A stretch of DNA of 64,000 nt from Diphasiastrum complanatum (taxonomy: Eukaryota > Streptophyta > Lycopodiopsida > Lycopodiales > Lycopodiaceae): the NCBI GenBank assembly GCA_029204225.1, contig CM055095.1, positions 37,844,597 through 37,908,596 on the forward strand, written 5' to 3'. Under the pieces are notes generated by a model. That model was given only the letters and a program-made list of their open reading frames with translations, was not told where the DNA came from and did not search any database. How positions within the stretch are numbered: the stretch's first letter is position 1; each line of letters starts with the position of its first letter. Shown here one piece after another: positions 20,591 through 31,749 of the stretch. Both the position numbers and the translations under genes were made by a program.

Positions 20591-23355
20591 TCAATGCTCT
20601 GGCTCTGACTCAGACAAATGCTCTAGAGACAACTCAGGGCCCCAAGCTGACTCTCGCAGCCGATATCTCTGCCTGTCTGGAACTGGCATGGGTTGTGTGT
20701 CTGAGAGGGAGGACTCGTCATCCTCATCATCCCAGTCTGCCTCCGCATCAGCCCCCAAGCAGGCCAAACCAACAACACCTGCTCCAACTGGCTGTGATAC
20801 TGCACCTCTACCTGTACCTGGAGCCCTGCGTGGTCGTCCTCTCCTCCCTGGCAGTTTCTGTGCCTTGCCTTTCTTGTTCGGTGCACCCTTGGGCCTTCCT
20901 GGTCTCTTGCGGACAAGAGGAGCTGTCAATGCCTCGTCACCCCCATGCAAATCACCTGGCTGGCTAGGCTGGGCCCAAGCTGAGGCCGGCTGGGATAGGG
21001 AAGCAAAAGAGGGAACTCCCTGCGCACCTGAGCGAGGAGGATGAGCTCGTGGAGTGTGTGCCCGTGGGGCTGCTGCAGGTGGAGGAACTGGCTGTGCAAG
21101 AGGCGAGTACAGCGGCGATATGTACTGAAAGGGGCGTTGCGGTGGCCGGTACTGGGCATCTGAATACAAATGCTCTGGACTCTGGGACTCATCCTGTGCA
21201 CCAGCCTCTAAATCATCATGTGCACCAACCTCTGCATCATCCTGTGCACCAACCCCTGAATCAACCCGAGCCTCATCCCGTGCCTCATCATGTGCACCCT
21301 GTAGACCCTGCATGGCCTCCCAATCTGTGCAATCAAAGTCATCTGGTGCCTCCTCTGGTGTGTTGTCGTAGTAACGGCCATGACTCTGTACTGCACGCAT
21401 CCAAACATCTGCCGGACCGACATCTAAATCACTCTGCCCTCTATCAAGAGCCTCCTCCATCATGTCGACATAGGTAGGTATGCCACTGGCCCTCCCTGTG
21501 TGCCCTACCTGTATCCCGGTATAACCTGTGCCATGTGTCCCACCTCTGCCACGTGATGCACCTGTGACCCCTGCCCGTGGCGTATGCCCTGCACCCGTAT
21601 CATCTGCCTCATCCCTCTCTGATCTGGCAAACACAACCCGAATGGGCTCATCCTCATCATGCTCATCCTCTGACACTAGCTCATCTGTCTCATACAATGG
21701 GGGCTCTCTATGCTCAAGCCCAAGCTCTCTCTCTCTCATCTCGGCAAGCTCCCTCTCTCTCTCTGCCATCAACTGTGTGCCCAGGTCATCTGCAGGCATG
21801 GGATGGATACTGTCCGTAGGCAAGTCAACCTGGCGCTCCAAATCAGATATCTTCGTCTGCAAGGTTTAAAATTTGCATGTCAGAGAGACAACTTTATGAA
21901 GAAATGAAACCAACGTACTAGGAGTCAACCAACATGCTATGGGAGAATAGCTAATCACCTGCAATGCGCTCGTAATGGTCGGAAGTCTCCTGGCGAGACA
22001 TGCGTTGGTGCTACAGAACACCAACCGCTCCAACTGACTCACTGACAACCGGTTTCTTCTCCTCGTGTGAATCAGTGCCCATGTGCTCCAATTACGCTCA
22101 CACACGGAGGCAGCGCAGTCCTGTGGTACATGCAATGAAATGCTTCAGCACATGTGCACGGATGGAAGGTCAACGAAACACAACAATGGAAGATGAAATG
22201 AGATGCATACCTGAGAAAGGACACGCAGTGCAAGACGCTGTATGGATGGATAGGTGCTACCGAACATGGTCCACCAGGTAATGGGAAGCTGCCTCCTCTC
22301 TGGATCCTGAGCGGCCGGGTGGCCGAACGTGCCCATGCCGAACGAAATGCAGCGAGCTCCTCCATGAGCCTGATAGGATCCAAACCTATGTGTGGACCCA
22401 CCCTGTGAATAAACTGAAGCCAATCAGCCTCGAGCTCCCTGTCTGCGATCTGTGTCGGAGAGAGGAAGAGGGGATGCAGCATGTGTGCAACGCTGTGGAT
22501 ACTCCTGTGGAAGTAGTTCCACTGCGTCTCCCATATGAACTTCAGCTCTGTCATCCTGCAAGTGAGAGGCATGTGGTTTAGGGCATTACGAGCATCGGCT
22601 GTAGACGTGGAATGGGGAGAGTGGGATGCACTGGCAAGGATGGGTGCAGTAGCATAGGTGGGGTGCACTGGTGGAGGGGCAACATCTGGCATGGAGAACG
22701 AAAATTGCTGGCTGAGGAGGTCATCCGGATGGGAAGGGAAGGAAGAAGGGATCTCTTCCACATCCTCGAACGCCCCAGCAGTAGCATCCAAGGCCTGCTC
22801 GGGTGGCGGAGAGTCCATGAGAAAGTCGTAGACTGGGGGAGTGCGAGCAACAGTGGGTGGTGGTGGAACCGCAGTGGCAACTGGCAGACGCGATGGGACG
22901 GGATCCACCGGAATCTGAGCAGATGGGGGTGCGTGAGGCAGAACTGTCTGAGGGGGATGAGGGGCAAAGGGACCGGAGGAAGATGCACTCCCTCTCCTCG
23001 TGCGTGCCAGCCAAGCAGGCAGCAACTCTGGGTCAGCCACATAAGGAGCGATGCAAAATCGGAGAATGCCCTCCAAAATGGTGTTCTCCCCTGCCATGAG
23101 CCGCGGCCCGTAGGTGTCCAATAGTCGCTGCCTGTCGGGGACGGTCATGCTGCCACAAGGGGCAGCATTCAAGGTGGCACCATTTTCGGCGCGTGCACTG
23201 AGCAGATGGCCTTTAAGGCGAGTGAGGGATGCAGCAAACTCGACGAGACAGTATCTGTAGTGCACGATCTTCTGACCGGTCTTGTTGGCCTTGTCGGCAA
23301 CCCGCCTGACAATGTCTACCTCGTCCCACAGACCGGAAAGGTCGGATTGCACCAT
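20591..23355 (-). pseudogene. hAT transposase (copy 3, core deleted, exon 4 intact)
   Basis: The ATG is at 23355 (MVQSDLSGLWDEV) and the BED finger region is present, with CRYC changed to YRYC (first zinc ligand lost). Exon 1 is fused through a deletion near 22590 to intron 1 and runs in frame into exon 2. This removes the catalytic DUF659 core. A 1-bp loss near 22340 then breaks exon 2. Exon 3 is 22120-21959. Exon 4 (21856-20591) is fully open, 421 codons plus stop. It keeps the acidic region, the GAQDD repeats and both AT-hooks, and has an in-frame deletion of the middle Pro-rich part. If expressed, exon 4 could only give a regulatory or DNA-binding fragment. Confidence 0.82.
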
Positions 23356-23710
23356 TGCGATGGAGAAAACTAGGGACAAAACGTTGGAAAAAAAACAGCA
23401 GGGTACATTGTGTGAGAGACGCTGAAAATGGGCGAAGGCAGGGCGAAGCAAGTCAGATGCAAGGAAGGGCAATGCGTGGGCGAAGGGCAACGCAAGGAAT
23501 CGAAGGCAAGCAGGCGGAAACAGTAGCGATGGCAGGGCGGAGGAGGGCGCAAAAAAATTTCTGATGAAATGCGAGGGGGGCGGGTAGTTTAGGTTAAAAA
23601 AAATTAAAAAAGATATTAAATATTAAATAATATATTATATTATGGTACCGTGGTACCAGTACGGTCCCGCGGTACCGGGATCCGCGGTACCCAGTACCGC
23701 GGGACCTATG

Positions 23711-23736
23711 ATATATATATATATATATATATATAT
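23711..23736. repeat. (AT)n microsatellite
   Basis: Thirteen AT units lie exactly between the CTATG end of copy 3 and the CATAG start of copy 4. Confidence 0.95.
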
Positions 23737-24136
23737 CATAGTGGCTGGTGGTACCGCCATTATGGTACCGCCGGTACCATAATGGTGGTAGCGTCAGTAC
23801 GGTACCGCCCTGGGATCCGCGGTACCAGGGCAGTACCATTTTTTAATATTTTTTTTTAATATTTTTGATATTTAATTATTGCCTTTTATATACCAAAATA
23901 GGTTTAAAAAAAATGGAAAATAAAAGGGTTATGGGTGTAAAAAAAGAGGGTACAGTACATGGTGCAGGGGACAGGTGCAACAGCACATGGGCACTGTGGG
24001 TGAGCAGACCATGGGGCCAATGGGAGAGCAGCACAGGGGGGGAGCAACACATGGGGGCAGGTACAGAGGCACATGGAGGGATGATGGGGATCCACATGGC
24101 CGATCAGGCTGTGGGGATAAATAAGCACTCACAATG

Positions 24137-24407
24137 CCATTGCATCGGAAGCAAGAGGCAGACATTGCAGAGATGCTACGACAGACTCGGCAGAGACACC
24201 CAGAGCTGCATATCCCCGCCCCCGCTGTGGCCCCTGCCCCCGCTGTCGAGCTGGATTTGGATGAGCAGATCGGAATGAACTTCACACAACGGCAGCTCAT
24301 CATGGTCAGGGAAACGACCACCAGACGTCGGGCTAACCAAGAAGCAAAGTGAGAGTGACAGAACAATGCACCTGACGAGGGCAAGGAGTCGGTGGAGGAT
24401 CCGTAGG
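24137..24407 (+). pseudogene. ORF2 remnant (copy 4)
   Basis: The first third, including the start codon, is deleted: the leader (CACAATGCCATTG) joins directly to the codons for HRKQEAD. The frame then stays open for about 70 codons (EMLRQTRQRHPEL, ELDLDEQIGMNFTQRQLIMV). It meets a TGA at 24350 where the other copies read on into the QERQNNAPDEG region. Confidence 0.7.
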
Positions 24408-24986
24408 CATGTTTAGAATAGATAAGGTCCAGCCGTATGTGGCGGACTGTTGCTATGTAATTTTCGGCAGTTTAGGGTGTGGCAAATAACTAGATAGTTG
24501 CTTAAAAAAAAGACGGGATATGTAATGTTATCTTGATACAACGGCTGAATCAATATATAGTTGTTTTTTGTGCAACACGAGCCTGGTCATGTGCAATGCA
24601 ATCTCTATATTTTTTTAAATGCAATGTAATACAAGTGTTTATGAAATGTCGTCACGGGTTTGGGGTGTAGGGGTAATTGCTATGCTCATGATCGTTTGGA
24701 GTGCATGTGCTATCAGTTTGATGTGGCATCAATGATCAGTTGTAGGTGCATTTCTGTGAAGCTATCATTCTCTTCAATCGAAATTAGTTGAAAATACGAT
24801 TCACACACGCACATAGAATTTGACATAAAATTAAAAATACAGCATCACATGTACAGAGCGACATACGCACAATGTGCAGCAAATAAAGTACGCTAAACAC
24901 TGAATATAATGTGAAAAATGGTCTGAGTACAATGGTCGACCGTCTGCTAGAAACAAACTACTGAAACTAAAATAACAAAGCGACAA

Positions 24987-25620
24987 TCAATGCTCAAGCT
25001 CTGACTCAGACGAATGCTCCGGAGACAACTCAGGGCCCCAAGCTGACTCTCGCAGCCGATATATTGTGCCTGTCTAGAACTGGCATGGGCTGTGTATCTG
25101 AGGAGGAGGACTCGTTACTAGCATCATCCCAATCTGCCTCCGCATCAGCTCCCAAGCAAGCCAAACCAACAACACCTGCTCCAACTGGTTGTAATACTGC
25201 ACCTCTAGCTGTACCTGGAGCCCTGCGTGGTCGTCCTCTCTTCCCTGGCAGTTTCTGTGCCTTGCCTTTCTTGTTCGGTGCACCCTTGGGCCTTCCTGGT
25301 CTCTTGCGGACAAGAGCAGCTGGAGGAACTGGCTGTGCAGGAGGCAAGTACAGCGGCGATATGTACTGAAAGGGGCGCTTTGGTGGCCGGTACTGGTACA
25401 TCCTGGGTGCTGCCAAAGGGGGAGCCAGTGGAGTGGGTGTTGCCAAAGGAGGAGGATGTGAAGTGGGTGCGCCACTGGAGAAGCCACTGTGGACGTGGGC
25501 GCTGCAAGACAAAACCTGGGCACAGATGGTGGCCTGCCATGGAGACCTGGTGCTGCAGAAGTGGACGGTGATGGAGGGGTTGCAGGCCTGAATGGCATCG
25601 GTGGCACTGGAGGAGCTGTG
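24987..25620 (-). pseudogene. hAT transposase C-terminal remnant (copy 4)
   Basis: This contains the Pro-rich segment (VPPMPFRPATPPSPSTSAAP) and both AT-hooks (RPGRPKG, KRGRPRR). It then reaches the acidic end near 24987, with a frame change near 25065. The Pro-rich part carries an extra ATPLAPPLA-type duplication not seen in the other copies. Confidence 0.72.
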
Positions 25621-25811
25621 CAGGCAAAAACAGCAGCGATGGCAGGGCGCAAAAGAATTTCAGAGGGAAATGCGAGGGGGGCGGGTAGGTTTAGGTAAAA
25701 AAAATTTAAAAAAATATTAAATAATAAATATATTATTATATTGTGGTACCGCGGTACCAGTATGGTCCCGCGGTACCGGGATCTGCGGTACCCACAATAC
25801 CGAGGGACCTA

Positions 25812-25813
<2 letters not shown>

Positions 25814-25861
<48 letters not shown>
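25814..25861. repeat. (AT)n microsatellite, right border of the hAT chain
   Basis: About 24 AT units follow the CTATG end of copy 4. Sequence beyond is unrelated to the chain. Confidence 0.95.
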
Positions 25862-25863
<2 letters not shown>

Positions 25864-27059
25864 GGCTATGGACATACATTATAGTCCATCCTTCTCTATT
25901 TCTGTAGTATTTGTGGACATGGATAAGGGTAAACCAACCTAACCATCCATCACACTATGAAACAAAACCCAAGTTAGCCAAAAGCCAGCCAAACATCCAT
26001 CCATAAGGTAACCAATGCAAAAGCAAGGTGTTGTCATAAAATCTGAAGGCACAGCAGGGGCCAACTCAACCAATTAGCATAGTGGTGAGCGTAGCACCCA
26101 CCACACAAAGGGACTCCTTATACAAATAGCTACGCAAATGACACAACTTAGAAAATTGCAGAGTCACCGTGACAAAGTATGACAGACGAAGCTAAAAGTG
26201 AGAGAAAAACGAATGGACATCTGGGTTGGGCTCATTGAGCGTAAGCAGGAAGCAAGAAAACTTATTACACAAGAATTAGTCAAAAGAAGTAAGGGGAGTT
26301 GAAATTGAAGAGTAACAAGGTTTATAGGTCAAGTGAATGCAACATTCAATGGAAAGCAAAAATTGTCTAAGCGTAAACCAGCGTACTTGGAATCGAATTA
26401 TGGTTATTAGGCATCTCATTCATACCAAAAGAGGTGGAGCTGATTTGCAAGCTACTCTTTCATTCATGTGCACAAAATCATTGCAACGAGTCAAATGAGC
26501 TGACTTTTCGAAGGTTTACTCCAAAACAGTAGGTTCTTTTGTGAAAAAAACTAATTATCATACTAATTATGTGTGTCTGTGTGTTTGTGTATAGGCTGCG
26601 GCTAATGAGTTTCGGTCATGCAAGGTAGATTGATACTTTCACGTTGATTGCGGGTCTAGCGATAGCAGCTACACTTCCCAGTGCTTTGGAAAAACAACGT
26701 GGATCTAACATACTCATGCGTGCGATTTGAAACTTTACAACACTATATTCAACTACCGACATACGTAGTTGCACAAGGATACACGAAACATCAGTCGAGT
26801 ACTATCTAGCAAGAGAAGATCGATCAAAAGAAGAAGAAGAATTGATTCTTGTTAAACTATCAATCATTGCAGCAGCAGCTCATCAATCTACCTGCTGCTC
26901 CTGCTGCTGCTGCGGTATGGTAGATATCAATTTTCGTCCCACCTGGTACAAATGCAAATGCAGCAGTCCTCGTATGTAGCTCGGCCGATTACTCCCTTTG
27001 CTGCTGCCGCTGCAGCTGCATAATTCAGCAAGAAATTGAGTAAATTCTTCAGGCTAAAG
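25862..27059. other. No gene recognised
   Basis: Mixed-composition DNA without a convincing ORF on either strand. Short CTG/CTC-type trinucleotide runs at 26868-26920 and 26999-27018 suggest a promoter or leader of a gene, but none was found downstream. Confidence 0.45.

Positions 27060-27098
<39 letters not shown>
27060..27098. repeat. (GA)n microsatellite
   Basis: Eighteen or so GA units. Confidence 0.95.
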
Positions 27099-27099
<1 letters not shown>

Positions 27100-27286
27100 C
27101 TGTTGGGTGCGATTGACATTCCTTGGTCGTTCATGGCGATATGCTGATCGAGGATGACAAGAAGAAGGTGCCAAAGCTTGAAAGGGACCAACAAAAAAAT
27201 GCCAAAAAAAAGGAGAATAGAGAATTGGGTTGGCGCGGGACTTGGAACAACTTTTATTCCTCAACAAGACTCGGGATGCAAAAACA

Positions 27287-27555
27287 AAGCCCCTCTCTCA
27301 TCCAAATATCCATGAGTCCTAAAAATTTTCACCTTTTCACCCCACTCTCATCCAACTATCCATGAGTCCTAAAATTTTTCATCATTCACTGTGGTCATGG
27401 ATGGATGATCACCATCATCATCGAGTGATCCATGAGTCTTGAAATATTTCATCATTCATCATGATTATGAATAGATGATCATCCTCATCCAACGATCTAT
27501 GAGTCCTCAAATTTTTTTTCATTCATCATGATTATGGATAAATGATTTTGCATTT
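27287..27555. repeat. Degenerate tandem repeat, period about 50-70 bp
   Basis: ATCCATGAGTCCT (or a variant) recurs at about 27308, 27358, 27428 and 27495. Each is followed by AAATTTTTCATCATTCA and, in the later units, ATGATTATGGATGATCA. It is non-coding. Confidence 0.75.
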
Positions 27556-27985
27556 TCGACATTTATAAAAAAATCGACATGAAATTTAATTGTTAAAATC
27601 GACATTTTTGTCTTTTTTATTTACATTTATAGATGTTTACCTTTTTATACATTTAGGTGTAACATATTTTTCTGGTTTTTGGGAGATACTAAATATGTTT
27701 TTTCTTTGTTGCATGGAAAATGGTGGTGAGTGTCTCCTTGAAGCAAATAGTAGGAAACATGCATCTCTTTTACATGCACATCCTTTTGATGCTCACAAAC
27801 ATCAACATAGAATCGAATCGTTAGAATTAGCATTGTACATTTTGTTTTGGATGGATAGGTTTTTCAATTTTGCTAGATTTAGGTGTAACATATTAATGCC
27901 ATTGTTGTGAGTTGTAATAGATTTCTTTTCCTAGATTTTACAAAGAAAATTGTGGCTCCTCAATCCACCTAAAAGTTTTAAAAAA
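27556..27985. other. No gene recognised
   Basis: AT-rich sequence. The open frame at 27590-27910 has no recognisable domain and AT-driven composition. Confidence 0.4.
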
Positions 27986-28173
27986 AACTATTCCTTTTTA
28001 CATGAAGCTTTCGGTGAAGCAACATGTAGACTGTGTATATACATGTAAATTAATCCTTTTTACATGAAGCTTCCGGTTCAGGAAGCAGCATGTAGAATGT
28101 GTATATACATACTACATGTATATACATATTCTACATGCTGCTTCCTGCACCAGAAGCTTCATGTAAAAATGAT
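27986..28173. repeat. Fold-back repeat (60-bp arms) with an extra direct copy
   Basis: CTTTTTACATGAAGCTTCCG...CATGTAGAATGTGTATATAC (28052-28110) is followed after 3-5 bases by its inverted copy (28114-28173), with only a few mismatches. A third, direct, more diverged copy lies at 27986-28045. This gives a near-perfect hairpin. It may be a tiny fold-back MITE; a small-RNA precursor is an alternative. Confidence 0.75.
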
Positions 28174-28189
28174 TAGTTTATGTATATAT

Positions 28190-28192
<3 letters not shown>

Positions 28193-28241
<49 letters not shown>
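28193..28241. repeat. (TG)n microsatellite
   Basis: About 23 TG units, just after the fold-back repeat. Confidence 0.95.
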
Positions 28242-28244
<3 letters not shown>

Positions 28245-28731
28245 GTCCTCACCACAAGATTCTAGTCTAAGCATACCATACAAAGCAACAACACAAGGAA
28301 ACATGTGGTGGATAAACCAACCCAACCAAACCTAGATCGAACGGATCTAGCCCCCAAGCTATGGATCAATCAGAGTCATGGAAAGAGGAGTCACACTAGC
28401 AGCATGTAGCTACCACTCACAAAATCAAGCATACACTAGTGAGAGCCCAACAGGTATACTTATACCCTCCAAGGCCCATGCACCACTAGTAGTGCACTGT
28501 GACACCTCACTGGACACCTCTGCAGCCTATGTGGGCCACGTCATCCAATTCCCTAATGACTCACTGATAGACCCATACCAACTCCACCACCATGTCTTTA
28601 GGCCTACAACCATTAATTATAACCATGTACTCGTAAGGGCCCCAATTCCCTTATAGTCACAATTAACTTACGGGTTGTTGGTCTACCGGTCCCTAGCGTG
28701 GACACGCTACCCGAGACCAATCATGGGCATG

Positions 28732-28734
<3 letters not shown>
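28242..28734. other. No gene recognised
   Basis: A 490-bp stretch between two TG/GT microsatellites. The open frame 28378-28656 has no known motif. Confidence 0.4.

Positions 28735-28824
<90 letters not shown>
28735..28824. repeat. (GT)n microsatellite, 90 bp
   Basis: About 45 uninterrupted GT units. The long His/Thr ORFs on the minus strand here are only translations of this repeat. Confidence 0.97.
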
Positions 28825-28825
<1 letters not shown>

Positions 28826-31740
28826 TATAATTAAAATTGTTTTCACAACAAAGGGGCACCTTTCGTAGCCCTTGCGAACCTTCTCCCCATAAAGCAAGAT
28901 GCTCATTTTTTTTTCTTTTTTTGTTATTTTGGAGGCATCTCCAAAGCAAATTTTCATGTGACTATGGATTAATGAGTTTAAGGGTAAAAATTATCTCAAC
29001 CATGTATTTTTAGGCTTCGTTAAAATAGGAAGCTTTTGACTTAGAGGTAAGAATCTTTTTTGGAGGCTAAAATAAATGTATGAGCATTGTATAGGTTTTC
29101 ATTCAATTCTTTGTTTGTGTGTCTTCAGTCCATAAAAATACGTAAAGTCTTACATGAGTCGATCGTTGGCATTTCAGCAATTAATTTCAAAACTTGAAGG
29201 TTTTTTATATATGAAAATAGATAGCATTTTATCACTCTGTTGAAGTGTTGTAAGTTTCTTTTGTAAGGTTGGCATGAAAAAAAATTTATAAGCATTGCTT
29301 AAAACTATGGGTTCCTTTTAATTGTGAAAAAGTCAGTGTTAAACAAAGTATCTACAATTTGGAAGATTCCTCAAGTCCGCAAGGCATGGGCCTTCAGATT
29401 TGGTCCCACTCATTTTATAAGCATGCATTAAATAAACCTCCAGCAAGATGTCTTGTTCTCTTGTTCCTCTAAGCACCATCATCAATCTATCCAAATTCCA
29501 TGCAAGCCCTTGACACAAAGGCATACTAGGAGTCTTAGTGGCGGTGAAACTCCTGGCTTGTGATCTTGGAAGCCGTTCCTGGCAAATAAAACCCCATATG
29601 ATTATCTATACCATCATAAACTAGCGCAGCTCAAAGTTGTTGCAACAAGAACGGATTCAAATTTCTACCCAAAGAAAACAATTTTTTGACTTTAGTAGGG
29701 ACATGCTCCTTTTCCCACATAGAGAGACACACTAGATAGATGCAACACTACTCCAACTCCACGAGGATCGAAAATAGTGCATCACTTAAAGCAATGTTCC
29801 CACCTATGTGTGATGCTTCATTAGTTTTAATGTGATATTAGATTATTGTAGCCTTGCCCAACTAATTAAGAACCACTGGCACATATAGCCATCACTTTCA
29901 TGGTAAGAACGTTTGGCTATTTTATAGTGCAGGCTTTGAAAAGCTAACAATCAAAACATAGGTCCAAGGCTATACGTTAAAAATGATCAACCAACTAGGC
30001 TACAACATTCTATTCTTAGGCTAATTTCACACAAAGTGGGTGCAATAGAGATGATGAGTCCCACATACATTTGCATCGTTTTTTTCCGTCTTTCTTCATC
30101 CTCATTTCACACATAAATGTGGATAGTGGGTCTCTTGGCATTTTGAAACCTTCCCAGCCCTTCACAATCTATTTTCCTTTCATAGGGATGCAATTTTATT
30201 TTAGCCTTTACAATTGAAAATTTATTATTCCAAAAAACCTTGTAGGACCTTTCATAACGAGTAAAATCTTTAGTCATGAAACTCCTCTAGATTTATACCT
30301 TTCACCCAAAAAGTAGATACCCACCCTTCAAAAGATAGGCTTAGGCCTTTTTTCTCTCTCCTCTATCCAATAATGGAAGTCAAGGTTTGTTTGAGAGAGG
30401 TTTCAAGGAGGGAGGCTGAGGAGCCTGCTATTCTACCTTGAAGACGCACAAAAGAGCGAGAACAATCAATGATATCTTCAAACTTCGAAAGAGAAGAGAT
30501 TTTAGCATAGAGGGCAGGACGTAGAGACTTGTACCAGATCAAGGAATTGTTCATAATATAGACTAAGTGTCCCTTGCGGGATAAATGAGAAAAGATCTAA
30601 AATTTTCTTTTTTGAATGGAGGAGGGCATGCTCCCTCCATGTATGGTTGATATTTGAGTTAACACCATTATGCACCCTAACGATATGTCTTGAGGTGATG
30701 ACCTTGGTTAAAGGTTGAACACAGTTTGGGGTAATTGACATTCTCTCTCAAACGCATCCCAAAACAAGCACAAACATCCAATCTTCTTCTGCACATCATC
30801 ACCACTCACCACTTAACCTCATCCCCTCCAACAGTCTTCAACAATAAGATAATGAGAAAACAATATAGAAGCAAGCTAAGAAAGGATGTTTGTTTCAACA
30901 TACACGTGCCCGTTCCAAACCCTAACGGATGTATCTGGCCTCTCACAATCGGAGTACACACAGAGAGCTTATTATGCTCTCTTTTATCAAGCAGATTGTG
31001 TTATGTTTTTTTTGGGCACATTTCAAATAATGAATAGTGCAAAACTACACATTTCAACATATCTTGATGTTTCTACGTGTGGACCATACTTGAGGTGGAG
31101 CACATTTTAGCATATCTTGCAAGTTCTATGTGTGGCCCTTTATCATTCGTTCACATGCTTGCCCAAGATGTATCTCTAGCCTATGGATGATGCCAATGAG
31201 GGCCAAGGGTAGTGGTTGTGGTATTGGAAGACATTGATTACCATTTGAGGCCCAATCATGCATGTTTTCATGTTGATAACTCCAATCTAGGAGGGTGAGT
31301 AATAGTGACTTTATGGATGGGCATAGCAAGTAAGTGCTCATCACTTGAAAATGTGTGTCTAATAGAGGCTGGCTTTTCAATTGCTTACAAAAAATGACAA
31401 GTACTATTTAAACGTCAACAAGTATTGCGCATATAGTACAATCATTAACCAAGAAAAAAATTTCAACAATGACTGGACTTCATTATAGGTGAACATGACA
31501 GATTAACACTTGAATGCCTTCATTTCCAATATTTGGTTTGAATTTTAAGAGGTGTTTGACGAATCCGTGCATTCAAGTAAGTTATAGCTTATTTGGTACT
31601 AAAAATTGCTTGAACTTTTTGATTTATTCATAATCACTAATTTTGTTATTTATTCATTTCAACTTTCTGTTGATTTGCTTATTATATACTATTGTGAATA
31701 CTATGAGTGCCCTAATTTCTACTGACATTTTCATGAACAT
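28825..31740. other. Unassigned; possibly an old LINE remnant on the minus strand
   Basis: There is no intact gene. Minus-strand translation around 30290-30130 gives short protein-like strings (RSYKVFWNNKFSIVKAKIKL, then CEGLGRF) that faintly resemble the region after LINE reverse transcriptases. Stops are frequent and nothing decisive was found. The rest is AT-rich non-coding DNA. Confidence 0.25.
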
Positions 31741-31749
31741 TATGTTTGC

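Larger units (their letters stand above)
19098..23710. mobile_element. hAT copy 3, internally deleted derivative
   Basis: This has the same order as copy 1: ORF2 on plus, transposase on minus, GGTACC terminus at the right ending GGGACCTATG at 23710. The left terminus is truncated: the outer 65 bp or so with CATAG are missing, and the element starts inside the GGTACC block straight after (AT)n. Two internal deletions are evident. One of about 1.3 kb removes the DUF659 core and joins exon 1 to intron 1 (about 22590). One of about 0.36 kb lies in exon 4 (about 21155). Unless the left end is supplied elsewhere it should be immobile. Confidence 0.8.
23737..25813. mobile_element. hAT copy 4, 2.1-kb deletion derivative
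   Basis: It starts CATAGTGGCTGGTGGTACC and ends GAGGGACCTATG, with (AT)n on both sides, so both termini are present. It retains part of ORF2 (plus) and the end of transposase exon 4 (minus). The sequence then jumps from exon 4 to the 5' leader near 25622 (AAAACAGCAGCGATGGCAGG). All exons with the catalytic core are gone. It is more diverged than copies 1-3. Confidence 0.78.

Noticed and set aside
28707-28957. His-Thr repeat proteins on the minus strand
   Set aside because: Pure translation of the (GT)n microsatellite.
29100-30750. Possible LINE reverse-transcriptase remnant on the minus strand
   Set aside because: Only a few short strings resemble LINE sequence, with frequent stops and no RT motif. 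Not enough to annotate.
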